64,000 nucleotides of DNA from Eulemur rufifrons (lineage: Eukaryota; Chordata; Mammalia; Primates; Lemuridae): NCBI RefSeq assembly GCF_041146395.1, contig NC_091002.1:8488501-8552500 (forward strand), read 5' to 3'. Shown piece by piece: positions 1-9,399 of this stretch. The notes beneath the pieces are model-generated. The model saw only the letters and a list, made by a program, of their open reading frames with translations, was not told the DNA's origin and did no database searches. The translations under genes were made by a program, and so were the position numbers. Position 1 is the stretch's first letter. Each line of letters opens with the position of its first letter.

Positions 1-1741
1 TGTATATGTTGTAATTGTATATTGGCCTTTGATACTAAAACATTGTTAATTTTAATTATTAGTTATAGAGGCTTTTTGTAAATATGGCAGATGTTTGATA
101 AAACCTTTATGCTAATCACAAATAGAGTCAGTTGCATTTCTTTCTTTCTAATATGTATGCCTTTTATTTCTTATTCCTGTCTTATTGCACTGTGCATGTC
201 TTCTAATACAATACTGAATAGAAGTGACTTGTTCCAAGTCTTAGGGAAAAAATACTCAATCCTTGCTATTAAGTATGTAGATTGTAAAATGTCCTTTATC
301 GGATTAAGAAAATTCTCTTTTATTCCTAATTTGCTGACAGTTTTTACCAGAACTGGATGTTGAATTTTACTGAATGCTCTTTCTGCATCTATTGAGATTT
401 GTGAAATAGAGTAGACTACTTTCAATTTTGAATAGTGAACGAGCCTTGTTTTTCTTTTTCATAATGTGTCATCCCAGATAGAGAGATGTACAGATAGCTC
501 AATTCCATGTGGTAATTTTAAAAAATGTTTTCTCATCTTTGTTCATAACTGATATTAATCTATAGTTTTCTTAGAATACCATTTTTTAGTTTTCATATTA
601 GTATAATTCTGGCCTCATAAAATGAGTTGGGAAGTGTTTCCTTGTATTTTTCTAAAAAATATTGTGTACAACTGGAATTATCTTGTCTTCAAATACTGTA
701 GAAGTCAGCAAAACTTTTGCTGAGTAGATTTTTTTTGGAAGATTTTATTTGCAAATTCAATTTCTTAATTGATATAGATCTATTCAAGTTATCTATTTCT
801 TCTTCAGTGAGGTTTAGTAATATGTCTTGAGTCTCTCAAGGAATTATTTTTTTTTATCTCCGCTATCAATTTTGTGTGTGTAGAATTGTTTGTAGTATTA
901 AATTATTATCCTTGTGATAATAGTAGAGTGTGTATGAATAACTTCTTTTTTAATTCTGCTATTGGTAATCTACACCCTCTTTCTTTGTTCTTATTCATTC
1001 TCATCTGATCTTTTTATAAAACAGGTTTTTTATTTCATTGATTTTCTCTCTTTTTCTCATTTTTAATTTTGCTACTTTCTGCCCTAATTGTTTTTAGCTC
1101 TTTTCATCAGTTTCCTTTGGATTCAAATTGTTCTTCTCCCTCCAGATTCTGTAGGAAACATTTGAGGCCACTGATGTGAGATCATTATTCTTTTCTAATA
1201 TCTACATGCAATGCTATGAATTTTCCTCTAGGCAAATTTTTTGGTGCATCCCACAAATTTTGATATGTATTATTTAACATTCATTATGTTTAAAATAATT
1301 ATTAATTTAACTTGAGACTTTCTCTCTGAGCCATTGGTTATTTACAGGTGTGTCAGTGCCTTTCCACAATTTGAGAATTTTCCAGATATATTGATTATGA
1401 TTAATAGTTTAATTCCACCAGGCTCCATGAATGCACTTTGCATTGGCTTTTATTCCTTTAAATTAGTTACTGTTTGTTTCATGCCTCAAAATACCATCTA
1501 CCTTAATGATAATTACTCTATGTTAACTTGACAATAATGTGTTCTGCTTGTTGTGTAGAGTGTACTAGACATGTTAATTAGGTCAAAAATTTTGACCTTG
1601 TTATTCAAATAAACTGTTTCTTTACTGATCTTCTGCCCACTTGCTCTGTCATGTATTAAATGAGGAGTATTTAAGTCTCTTATAACTATGAATGCATTGA
1701 TCATCTTTTACCTCATGCATTTTAAAGTTCATCTGTTAGGT
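1..1741 (-). mobile_element. Old L1 fragment (ORF2 region), antisense
   Basis: Antisense L1 ORF2 sequence runs in from the left edge. Typical markers are tgcatctattgagattt (about 383-400), the cttattgcactgtgcatg block matching the antisense RT region, and a following AT-rich stretch with ggcctcataaaatgagttgg (613-632). Many substitutions and stops make it an old, dead copy. Its right limit is where the repeat at 1742 starts. Confidence 0.8.
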
Positions 1742-2209
1742 GCAGAAAAATAACATTTGTTCCAGCACAACCAGGCTACCTCAACTCTGGATGAAAACTG
1801 GCACAGTATTACCAAAACAAAACTAAGCACAATTGTGTGTCCAGACCCGACACTGGCTCATTTACACACAGCCCTGGGGCGCTCTGAGTCCAGCAAAATA
1901 CTGCTTCAGAGTCTCTTCCCCAGTCCTATGATGACCCTCATTTCCCTCTGTGGGTTGCTCCCCGTCCCATGGTGTGAGTATTCCCTTACTGCAACAAGCC
2001 GGTGAACCGGAGTCTGTTGGCAACAGATTTAGTTGAGGTAGCCTGATTGTGCTGGAACAAATGTTGTTTTTCTGGATTTTGTGATGGTTGTGGTATTTAT
2101 CAGCATTTTAAAATGTGTAATTGGCTGTGATTTATTTTCTCTTCCTAAATAAACATTAACTTATGTGCCTAGTTTTGTGTTGGTAGTACTTGCTAGTTTT
2201 CATCCAGAG
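1742..2209. repeat. Permuted inverted repeat of an unidentified element
   Basis: Block X (1742-1785) recurs in reverse complement at 2031-2075 with about three mismatches over 45 bp; it includes catttgttccagcacaa and aggctacctcaact. Block Y (1786-1832) recurs in reverse complement at 2161-2209 with about five differences over 47 bp; it includes ctctggatgaaaact. On the left X is directly followed by Y. On the minus strand of the right half Y comes first and X follows after about 85 bp. The order is therefore permuted, and this is not a simple hairpin. The centre (1833-2030) is unrelated and moderately GC-rich. I cannot name the family. Confidence 0.7.
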
Positions 2210-3510
2210 AGTCCCCTAAATCATATAAGCCTCAGGCCCCACAGCACCTGGGTCCCCCTTGGGTCATTGTGTGAGTGTCACCCGCCCTGGAAAGACCACA
2301 CTGGCTGACTGCTCAGTCCTCCCATGGCCTCATCCCTCCTCTGCCAGTGATTCGTCTGTGTTGAAGTGAGGGGGTTTCTAACCTCTGCCACTGACTTGTG
2401 ACATTATTTTTGCTAAAGGAACTCTTTAAAGGGGTATAATATTTCCCAAACTTGACCTGCTCAGGATCTTCTTTTACATAACTCCACAGACCCCATAGCT
2501 TTAGGACACAGTCAGTGCCCTTGGCTTAGTCCCGGACTTGAACCTGCTCACCCTCGGCCTCTTCCCCCTGTTACCCACCTGGGGAGCAGACACTCAGGGA
2601 GAAGGTGGGGGGCCATGTGCACAGCCCCCGCTTCCCCAAGGAAGGGAGAATTGTATCAGAAAAGTGCCAGGTTTAGAGGAAATCACTGTGTCTGCGTGGT
2701 AGTTGCCTGGGTCAAACTGAGGCAAAGCTTGGGCAGCTCCCTGCAGGGAGGCCTTCACCCCTGACCCCCTCCCCTGGGCTTCTGAGCACCTGCTGCTCTG
2801 CCTGGGGCCCCTCGTCCCCACAGCAGCCTGGATCACTAAGTCCATGAGGCCCCGTCCACCCCGACACCCGCCCAGGGTCACGCCCAGACTCAGACCTCCC
2901 CTGCCCAGGCCTCTGGGCGGTGCTTCTCTTCCCTCCCCCCAAAGACTTTTGTTAATAAAGGCAGGGCTGAAAGGCTTTGCCTGCAAGGTGGACGTGGAGG
3001 GAAGCGCATGTTATCCCCTCTTCCTGCCCGGCCTTCCCAGCGCTGGCTTTGCTGGTGCAGCACGTGAGGGGCCAGGCTGGGTGGGGGCTGTTTGCTGGAC
3101 TCCCCTTTCTCATTTCACCTTCAGTGTTCACAGCAGTGGCCGCAAGAGACCTTGGTCCCTGCAGCTGTGAGCATGGAAGGTATTTGCGAACCTGCCTCAG
3201 AGGGACCAGCCCTGAGGGCTGCACCCCTCTGCCCTGAAACAGCCAATGGATGGACACTGTGGGGTGAGCCCTGTGTGCATCGTAGGACTGTCACCTCCTG
3301 TTCAGGGCTGGGAAACAGCCACTGTTCCAGGGAATTATGCTGACTCCCAGGTGGTGGTCTTTGTGAACCGAAATGTACTTCGTGGAAAAAGAACCTACAG
3401 CATGTCAGTCCCATTTGTGTCTTAACTTCTCCATCCCTAATGTGAAGCTTGATGTGAGGACTTGCTTTAAATCCAAGTCCAGAGAAAGGGCTGGTGGGTG
3501 TAACTGTAAA
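2210..3510. other. Unassigned, GC-rich intergenic sequence
   Basis: No gene, exon or repeat is recognised with confidence. Open frames on both strands are of low complexity for their base composition and have no family motif. Confidence 0.4.
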
Positions 3511-3735
3511 ACCTCCCAGCTTAGGGCACGACCTCCCAGCTTAGGGCACGACCTCCCAGTGTAGGGCACGTCCTCTCAGTGCGGGGCACAACTTCCAGTT
3601 TAGGGCATGACCTCCTCGTGTAGGGCATGACCTCCCAGCATAGGGCATGACCTCCCCGTGTAGGGCACGACCTCCCAGTGCAGGAAATGACCTCCCAGCA
3701 TAGGGCATGACGTCCCAGTGCAGGGCCCGACTCCC
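3511..3735. repeat. 20-bp minisatellite, about 11 copies
   Basis: A tandem array of a unit close to tagggcatgacctcccagtg. Copies vary mainly at cacg/catg and at cagtg/cagca/cagct, and some have a small deletion. The array ends with gggcccgactcccgg. Confidence 0.9.
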
Positions 3736-4265
3736 GGGTTGGACCAGAGCAGGCACTGCCTTCACTCTAGGATGTTTCCCATCTGTGATTCTGGGTGCTG
3801 TTTCCTACAACCCGTTACACATACACACAGATCCTTTTAGTCTTTCTTCTCATGTAGGGACCTAAATACTTCTGGGCAAAGAAGTGGACATCAATCACTG
3901 TTTATTAGTCTCTAGGGAATGTGATGGGAGAAAGTCAGTCCCTGGGGTCTGACCAGCTCTGCAGACATGGCTGGGATCTACTGCCTGGCCGGCTCCGCTG
4001 AGGGCCTCCTCCCCGTCTGACGTCCTTTAGGGGAGCACCGCAGGAACCGGGCCAGCAGCCTGGGCACCCTGCTCCATGGACCCCTTCACCAGGGGCCGCT
4101 GTAACCAAGCACCTGGGCTCCAGCCCTGCTGCTCTTGTCCCTGCTCTGAGACTCAGATATCCCTGAAGTGGCCGCTCAGTCCCCTGATAAGCCTATCAGC
4201 TCCCAGGTGCTGATTAGCTGTCTAGAACCAGCAGGACAAGGAGCCTTTCCCAAAGTGGCTGCTGA
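3736..4265. other. Unassigned intergenic sequence
   Basis: Nothing recognised apart from ordinary unique-looking sequence. It lies downstream of the cystatin gene on the gene strand. Confidence 0.4.
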
Positions 4266-4440
4266 AACCCTTCTTTTCTTTTTTTTCTTTTCTTTTGAAG
4301 GATCTTGTTGTGTCACCCCGGCTGGATGGGGAGTAGTGACAGGATCACAGCTCACTGTAACCTCCATCTCCTGGGCTCAAGCGATCCTCCCACCTCAGCC
4401 TCCCAAAGCACTGGGGTTACAGCGTGAGCCGCCACACGGC
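4266..4440 (-). mobile_element. Old Alu-type monomer (SINE), antisense
   Basis: A T-rich tail (4272-4298) is followed by degraded antisense Alu sequence: cttgttgtgtcacccc, cacagctcactgtaacctcc, ctgggctcaagcgatcctcc, cacctcagcctcccaaagc. Only about one arm is present and it is diverged, so this is an old monomeric or fragmentary copy. Confidence 0.75.
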
Positions 4441-4503
4441 CCACAACCCTCCTTATGTGCACATCCCCAAGATAGGAAAAAACTCAAGAAGGAGCCAATG
4501 CTA

Positions 4504-4527
4504 TTTTTTTTTTTTTTTTTTTTTTTT
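4504..4527 (-). repeat. Pure poly(T)24 (poly(A) on the gene strand) below the cystatin stop
   Basis: 24 consecutive T on +, lying about 255 bp past the cystatin stop codon on the gene strand. No AATAAA or ATTAAA was seen on the minus strand between the stop and this tract. It is not the tail of the Alu relic at 4274-4440, which has its own T-rich tail on its left side. It is a young homopolymer of uncertain origin. Confidence 0.7.
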
Positions 4528-4781
4528 CAGAATAGGTAGGAGCAGAGCGTGTGCACCACGACCAGCAAATTTGGGAAGCGGTAGGGAGAGAGGAACAGGT
4601 GGAGCCACGTGGCTGATCAACAAAGGCCTCCGAAGCCTTCTCCATTTGCCTCCCTCCCGGTGCTGGTGCACAGAGGAGACCTGCGCCAAGGCAGGGCCTC
4701 CATCCCGGGCTAGGGAGCACTACAGGGAGCTGTGAGGTGTGGGGAAGAGGGGGTGGGTGCAGCCCAGCCTGGCACAGACCC

Positions 4782-4865
4782 CTAGGCCTTCTGACAGCTG
4801 GATTTCACCAAGGTCATTGAATCCTCCCAGGGAACACTGTAGATCTCAAAAGAGCAGAGCCTTTC
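4782..4865 (-). CDS. Cystatin exon 3 (PW loop, second disulfide, stop)
   Basis: The acceptor is TTTTATAG|GAAAGG at 4866/4865. The exon is 84 nt, phase 0, reading ERLCSFEIYSVPWEDS then MTLVKSSCQKA and a TAG at 4782-4784. The VPW second binding loop and the last two cysteines are intact, and length and end point match cystatin C family members. No lesion is seen in this exon. Confidence 0.88.
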   Translation of the reverse strand, partial: ERLCSFEIYSVPWEDSMTLVKSSCQKA

Positions 4866-5962
4866 CTATAAAAGGGAAGAGAGAGGGGTAATCAGTGCAG
4901 GTTACAGTTGAAAGGGAAGATGCCCAGCCATGGGATGTCAGGGTGGCGGTGAGCAAGCTTGAGGGTGAGACACTCGGCCCCCACCCACACCTGCCGAGTC
5001 CCAGGACTTGCAGCCTGACTGTGCAGTGACTGCTCCTTGGTCCTCCAGGGCTCCAAGAGCACCAGCTGGCGTCGTGTCCCCCACCTGGCCCACGGGACCC
5101 CCCACCGTCCTGCCCCAGCACAGCCCTGGAAGGAGCAGCCTGTGCAAGGCCACAGGAGCCCAGAGGGTGGCGGTGGGGGAGGCAGCTCGCTGCCCCCACG
5201 CTCCCTCCACCTCCAGCCACTGGGCCAGCACTAAGAGGGCCCAGAGGGAAGACCCCAGGAGAAGGGCACTTCCCTGAAAGAGCTGGGGCATGGGGAGTGG
5301 GTGACAAGGGGAGTGTGGCTCTCTCCAGGGCAGAGACCTCACAAGAACCAGCCAGGTCCTAGAATCCACTAATGTTGGGTGAGTGGGTGCAGCCTTGGAG
5401 GGCTTGGGCCACTTACAGGCCTCTGATTTCCTCTAATCTGCTCAGGGTGGCCGTGGCTGAGGGCAGGTGGCTGAGGCTGGCACTGAACAAAGCCCTTCTC
5501 CCTCTCTCGCACCCACCTCTGAGGCTGGTTCCTCCAGCACAGCAGGCAGCACCCCGCAACAGGCAGCGTTGTGCTCTCAGTACCCCCATTCCCAAGCTAA
5601 TGCCCTCGGAGCAATTCCAACTAGCCATGTGCACACAGCCCCCCACTCCTCCCCATGTGCACAGAGGTGTGCATCTATGTAAACTCACACGCACCCCTCC
5701 CCCACAGGCATCTGTGCATGAGCCCCACACTCCCCCACAGGTGCTCACACACACACTCCCATGCACCTCCTCACACACATCCCAACATGTGCACATGGAC
5801 ACGCGTGCATTTCCCCACACTCCCTGTGCTGGGCAAACACTCACGGACACACTCACCTCCGCGTGTACACACACACCCTCCTGAACACGTGCAGGATCAC
5901 AGGAACACACACGTCCCCCTTTGCAGGGCATTACGGGCCCCTGACCCGCATCAGGCACATAC
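4866..5962 (-). other. Cystatin intron 2, with a CA-rich stretch
   Basis: A 1097-bp intron with a GTATGT donor at 5962 and a pyrimidine-rich CCTTTTATAG acceptor. Plus-strand bases about 5640-5915 are dominated by degenerate CACA/GTGCA units (cacacacactcc, cacacacatccc, gtacacacacacc). This is a decayed dinucleotide repeat that gives long spurious open frames on both strands. Confidence 0.7.
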
Positions 5963-6075
5963 CCTCTTCGATGTGGCTGCTCCTGGAAGGGACAGTTGTC
6001 CAAGTTGGGCTGGGACTTGGTACATGTGGTCCGGCCGATCTCCATGTACAAGGAGTAGAGCAACCCAGCCACGAC
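5963..6075 (-). CDS. Cystatin exon 2 (VVAG loop and first disulfide), one base missing
   Basis: The acceptor AG is at 6076-6077 and the donor GT at 5961-5962. The exon reads [18 protein letters not shown], then [17 protein letters not shown], a diagnostic stretch of type-2 cystatins that holds the first two conserved cysteines. In family members this exon is 114 nt (38 codons) and ends His-Leu-Lys-Arg. Here it is 113 nt and its last 11 bases are CATCGAAGAGG. One missing base near 5969 (the T of a CTG codon) would explain both the length and the lost Leu-Lys-Arg. This is a second lesion, independent of the one in exon 1, and together the two do not restore the frame. Confidence 0.88.
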
Positions 6076-7879
6076 CTACACGTGTGCAAGAGCAGGCGTC
6101 AGTTTTACACACACAGGTAGTTCGCTGTTGCTGAGTTACTGCCTGTGCCCAGGGCTTCACGCCTGCATTCCTGAGCTGCCACACTGTCACCTGCAGGCCA
6201 TACAAGCCACCTGCTCCTCCCAGCTGGCAGGGGTGCTGTACCCCAGGTGTTCCCTTCTAACTTATTTTCTCTGAGCAACTCCACCGAGGTGTCACATGCA
6301 GCAGGAAAGTGGAAGTGGAAGCCGGGGACCAACGCCCTCACTGCACTCAGGAAGGGCAGGCGCAGCTCCGGGCAGCCAGCCCGGCTGGGGCCAACAATCG
6401 GTGCCTGCACCGGGAGCACAGGCGTGGTCTAAGCACTAGTGAGGCCTCCGTGGCGGAGCAAGGGTTCATCACACCCTGCTCACTGCGGCCCAGAGGCGGG
6501 GAGCGCTGATCCGTTCTAGCAGGGCTGTCATCCGACGATGCAGTCTCAGCTGACTTGCAGCCACCGGCGAACAGCCCGACAGAATCCCACCGTCTCTGTT
6601 TTCCCCAGATCTGTGTATTCCCTCGTTGGTCAGTCGGAAATGAGATGCTTCGCACACATGGAGGTTTTAGGCCAGTTAGAGACTGCTCTCGAATGCCCCT
6701 GTTTTAAGTGTGACTTGCTGGCAATATTTCTCAAGCGCGTTGTACACCTGCATGATTTACATTTAGATTACAGAACAGAGCTGACTCCTGTCCCTGCACA
6801 GGGCCTCCCCCAGACACACCTTGTCAGAACTGTGGAGCAGCACGCGATGAGGGGCTCTGGGATCAGGGCTCTAGACCTTGCCCTGTGGATCCGTGATTCC
6901 TCCGGTATCAGTCTGCCCATCTGTCAAATGGGCTTCCAGGACCAATGAGCTACAGGGTCTTGTGCTTCACTCCAAGTTAGAGTAGAGCCATCCAGGAGAG
7001 GCGCGGGCCAGCAGAGACCGCAGCACCGAGGGTCCACCTCATGTTGAAGGGATAGGACAGCAGCTGAGCATGCAGGAGGAGAAGCGGGGCTGTCTGGACT
7101 CACTGAATTTTTGAGAGTAGGTGGGAGGATGTCTACACGCTGGCGTGCCATGCCACCCTGTGCTGCTCTGTCCCTCTGGGCAGCTGTGCAATGGGTGCAG
7201 GGCAAGCTCAGGCCCAGCAGCCCTCCCTGACGCCCCCTGCTGACCCCTTCTCCATGCTGACTGCCCTCCTCCTCTGCCAGAGTCTAGCTGCGCCCAGGCT
7301 GCGGCTGGCAGGGGCAGGGTTCAGGCGTGGTCCTCTGCACCCCAGCAGGGACTCAGCTGCCCGTGGCTGTGGGTGGTGGTCTGCCGGGCTCAGGGTGAAG
7401 GACGCTCACCCTAGGGGCTGCTCCCAAGGCCATGACTTTTGGAGGGAGTATGTACCTTCAGGACCAGGAGACCAGGCTTCCCGAGTGGCACCTGCTGAGG
7501 GACCCAGGGAGGAGGACATACCTCCTGTGTGCGCACAGTATGACCTGAATCTAACCTTGAGGGGGCAGCAGGTTCAGCTACCGTCTCTAAACCACAAGTG
7601 GCCGGACGCCAGGAAAATGCCAAGGACAGGAAACAGACTGGCTGCTGAAGCGTGAGGGCGGCTGCAGGTTAGAGGAGGCTGAGGAGACAGGGCAGGGGCT
7701 GCGATGAGAGCCTGGGTGTGTCCCCGGGTGTAAAGGCCGTCAGTGGGACAGTCAGGGAAATCTGAATAAGCCTGAGCATGAGATAATTGAATGTGCCTGT
7801 GCTGATTTGCTGGTAATGCTCTCTGTGGGGGCAAAGCCAGCCGGGACTCAGGACCCCGTGGGGAGGGGGCAGCACGCAC
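6076..7879 (-). other. Cystatin intron 1
   Basis: An 1804-bp intron with a GTGCGT donor at its 7879 end and a TGTAG acceptor at its 6076 end. It is mostly moderately GC-rich unique-looking sequence. A weak MIR-like core (catctgtcaaatgggcttcc) lies near 6919-6938. I see no nested gene. Confidence 0.75.
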
Positions 7880-8094
7880 CTGCTGGCAGGCGTTCACCAC
7901 CTGCCGCACTTGGCTGTGGTGTCGTCCTCATCATTCTCCTCACTGTATTTGCCGATGGCAAAGTCCAGTGCCCGCTGCACCCCCTCATCATTGACATCTG
8001 CTTCCTCAATGCCACCCAGCCGTTTGGAGCTCTTGGCCAGGGTCACGGCCAGGATGGCCAGCAGGAGGAGTGTGGCACTCAGGGGACTGGCCAT
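7880..8094 (-). CDS. Cystatin exon 1 (signal peptide to Q of QxVxG), one base missing
   Basis: The start ATG is at 8094. The first 20 residues (MASPLSATLLLLAILAVTLA) form a typical signal peptide, nearly the same as that of cystatin C. Next come SSKRLGG, with the inhibitory N-terminal glycines, and NDEGVQRALDFAIGKY, the central alpha-helix of the fold. After the residues KYSEENDED the family reading continues in another frame as HHSQVRQVVNACQQ, up to a CAG|GTGCGT donor at 7880/7879. The switch is explained by loss of one base near 7920, for instance the T of a TAC codon, since family members have a Tyr-His-Ser here. In the unshifted frame a TGA lies at 7894-7896. Adding one base would make the exon 216 nt, phase 0. 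It is a little shorter than the CST3 exon because the linker after the signal peptide is reduced. Confidence 0.88.
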
Positions 8095-8184
8095 GGCCTG
8101 CTCAGATGCACAGCGAGGAGCTGGGGCTTCAGAGGAGCTGCCGGTGTGGTCCTGAGGCCTCAGCCCCTTCCTGCAGGCTGCGGT

Positions 8185-8214
8185 CCTTTTACCCTGCTGG
8201 GGCCTCCCCGCCCC
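8185..8214 (-). promoter_or_regulatory. Putative cystatin core promoter: TATA-like box and GC box
   Basis: On the gene strand a TATA-like GTAAAAGG lies at 8192-8185, about 90 bp upstream of the ATG, and a GC box GGGGCGGGG at 8214-8206. Spacing and order suit a cystatin C-type promoter, which is TATA-like and GC-rich. Assignment rests on motif and position only. Confidence 0.5.
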
Positions 8215-8227
8215 ACCGGAGACCTGG

Positions 8228-8322
8228 CTTGCTTCTCCTCTTCCTCCTCCATCTCCCCTCCTTCCTGCTCCTGCCCTCACTCCCTCCACTCCCCCAGTCC
8301 TGCCCCTCCTCCCCAGTGCTCC
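8228..8322. repeat. Pyrimidine-rich tract upstream of the cystatin promoter
   Basis: The plus strand is almost all C and T (cttctcctcttcctcctcc and similar), so the cystatin gene strand is a long purine tract rich in GGAGGA and GGGG runs. It begins about 15 bp upstream of the GC box. Such tracts can form triplex or G-quadruplex structures; any role here is inference. Confidence 0.6.
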
Positions 8323-8689
8323 CAAGCAAGTGTCACTGTGGTCTCCAGAGAGGTGACAGTGAAAGCAACATGACCTCCTCACTATTTCCCCAAGAAAAAG
8401 GTAAAAGAGAAATGTTGGCTTCCTGAATTTGTTCCAGGTCGGGGTCATCTCTGAGCACTTGGTCAAGGTGTGGGAGCCCTCAGGGCAGAATGTGACTTCA
8501 AAGGATTCCGGAAAACCCAGCCCACATCCTGTTCTGAACTTGTTTACCAAACATAAGGAAATTAACATCCGGGTTCTCCTCTCATGGGTTTGGTATCATT
8601 CAATAAACAAACCTTTTTCTAGCTTCTCCCCGGGACAAGGGGTCTAGGGCCTGGAGACTGAGCCCTGGGCTTGACACTGCAGAGCTGCT

Positions 8690-8860
8690 GCACAGTAGCG
8701 ATGTGACACGCAGCCAGGAGCAGTTTTAAGTTCTCTAGTAGACACATTCAAAAAGTAAAAGTAAACAGGTGACAGTAATTTTGATAATGTTTTTGTTTAA
8801 CCTAAGATATCCAAAATGTTATTTCTAATTCCAGGAACAATTGTTAATAAGATAATTTAC
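8690..8860 (+). mobile_element. Left part of a hAT-type DNA transposon relic (MER33-like), split by L1
   Basis: Sequence such as ctagtagacacattcaaaaa, gtaaacaggtgacagtaa and taacctaagatatccaaaat resembles an old mammalian hAT-Charlie-type element. Its continuation is found at 10595-10745 after the L1 insertion, which shows that both halves were one element. The family name is from memory and uncertain. Confidence 0.55.
8849..8860 (+). repeat. Left target-site duplication of the 8.9-10.6 kb L1
   Basis: AAGATAATTTAC, repeated exactly at 10583-10594 after the final poly(A). It defines the limits of one L1 insertion including the extra 3' segment. Confidence 0.85.
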
Positions 8861-9171
8861 TATAAACATTTGAATGCAGATGTCTTTTTTATAGAATGTC
8901 TTTTGTTCTTTTGGGTAGAGATGCCCAATAATGGGATTGCTGGATCAAATGGTAGGTCTCCTTGTATCTCTTTGAGATATCTCCATATTGCTTTCCACAG
9001 AGGTTGCACTAGTTTGCAGTCCCACCAGCAGTGTATGAGTGTTCCTGTCTCTCTGCATCCACGCCAACATTTATTGTTTTGGGACTTTTTGATAAAGGCC
9101 ATTCTCACTGGAGTTAAGTGATATCTCATTGTGGTTTTGATTTGCATTTTCCTGATGATTAGAGATTTTGA
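8861..9171 (-). mobile_element. Inverted 5' segment of a twin-primed L1
   Basis: Antisense end of L1 ORF2 (encoding on - the Cys-rich [20 protein letters not shown] motif). It is joined head-on at about 9171 to sense L1 sequence. Its left edge (end of the segment in L1 order, caaatgtttata) matches the start of the sense segment (gaatgtttatagcagcac), as expected for 5' inversion by twin priming with microhomology. Confidence 0.85.
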
Positions 9172-9399
9172 GAATGTTTATAGCAGCACAATTCACAATT
9201 GCAAAGATGTGGAAACAACCCAAGTGCCCATCAATACATGAGTGAATTGATAAAATGCGGTATATGTATACCATGGAGTTCTATTCAGGCACAAAAAATA
9301 ATAGTGATATAGCTAGCACCTTTTATATTATCCAGGATAGAGCTGGAACCCATTCTACTAAGTGAAGTATCCCAAGAAAGGAAAAATAAGCATCACATG
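9172..9399 (+). mobile_element. Sense L1 segment (end of ORF2), left of a solo LTR
   Basis: Starts gaatgtttatagcagcac and runs through ggtatatgtataccatgg and ctaagtgaagtatcccaaga, the end of lemur-type L1 ORF2. It is cut at cacatg by the LTR and resumes at 10214. Confidence 0.85.

Larger units (their letters stand above)
4782..8094 (-). pseudogene. Type-2 cystatin gene (cystatin C-like), three exons, two frameshifts
   Basis: Secreted cysteine-protease inhibitor of the cystatin C / salivary cystatin family, which blocks papain-like cathepsins with an N-terminal Gly, a QxVxG loop and a PW loop. All these parts are visible: signal peptide and RLGG (exon 1), Q at the end of exon 1 joined to VVAG (exon 2), VPWED (exon 3), and four cysteines in TTCTK, DNCPF, LCSF and SSCQ. 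Exons are 7880-8094, 5963-6075 and 4782-4865, with introns of 1804 and 1097 bp, all GT-AG. Exon 1 (215 nt) and exon 2 (113 nt) are each one base short of a multiple of three, whereas family exons end in phase 0. As written, translation from 8094 stops at 7894 after 66 residues. The signal peptide resembles CST3, while parts of exons 2 and 3 resemble CST1/CST5, so the exact orthologue is open. No in-frame substitution stop was seen. A young pseudogene and two assembly errors both fit. Confidence 0.88.

Noticed and set aside
1742..2075. Simple DNA transposon with 45-bp terminal inverted repeats
   Set aside because: The second inverted block (1786-1832 with 2161-2209) lies outside the right arm, so a plain transposon with terminal repeats does not fit, and no matching target duplication was found.
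5413..6072. 219-codon open frame as an intact gene
   Set aside because: Only its first 37 codons are cystatin exon 2; the rest reads through the donor into the CA-rich intron.
7894..8568. 224-codon frame with a long N-terminal extension before the cystatin signal peptide
   Set aside because: The upstream part crosses the GC box, TATA-like box and purine tract. The internal Met at 8094 starts a typical signal peptide and is the better start.
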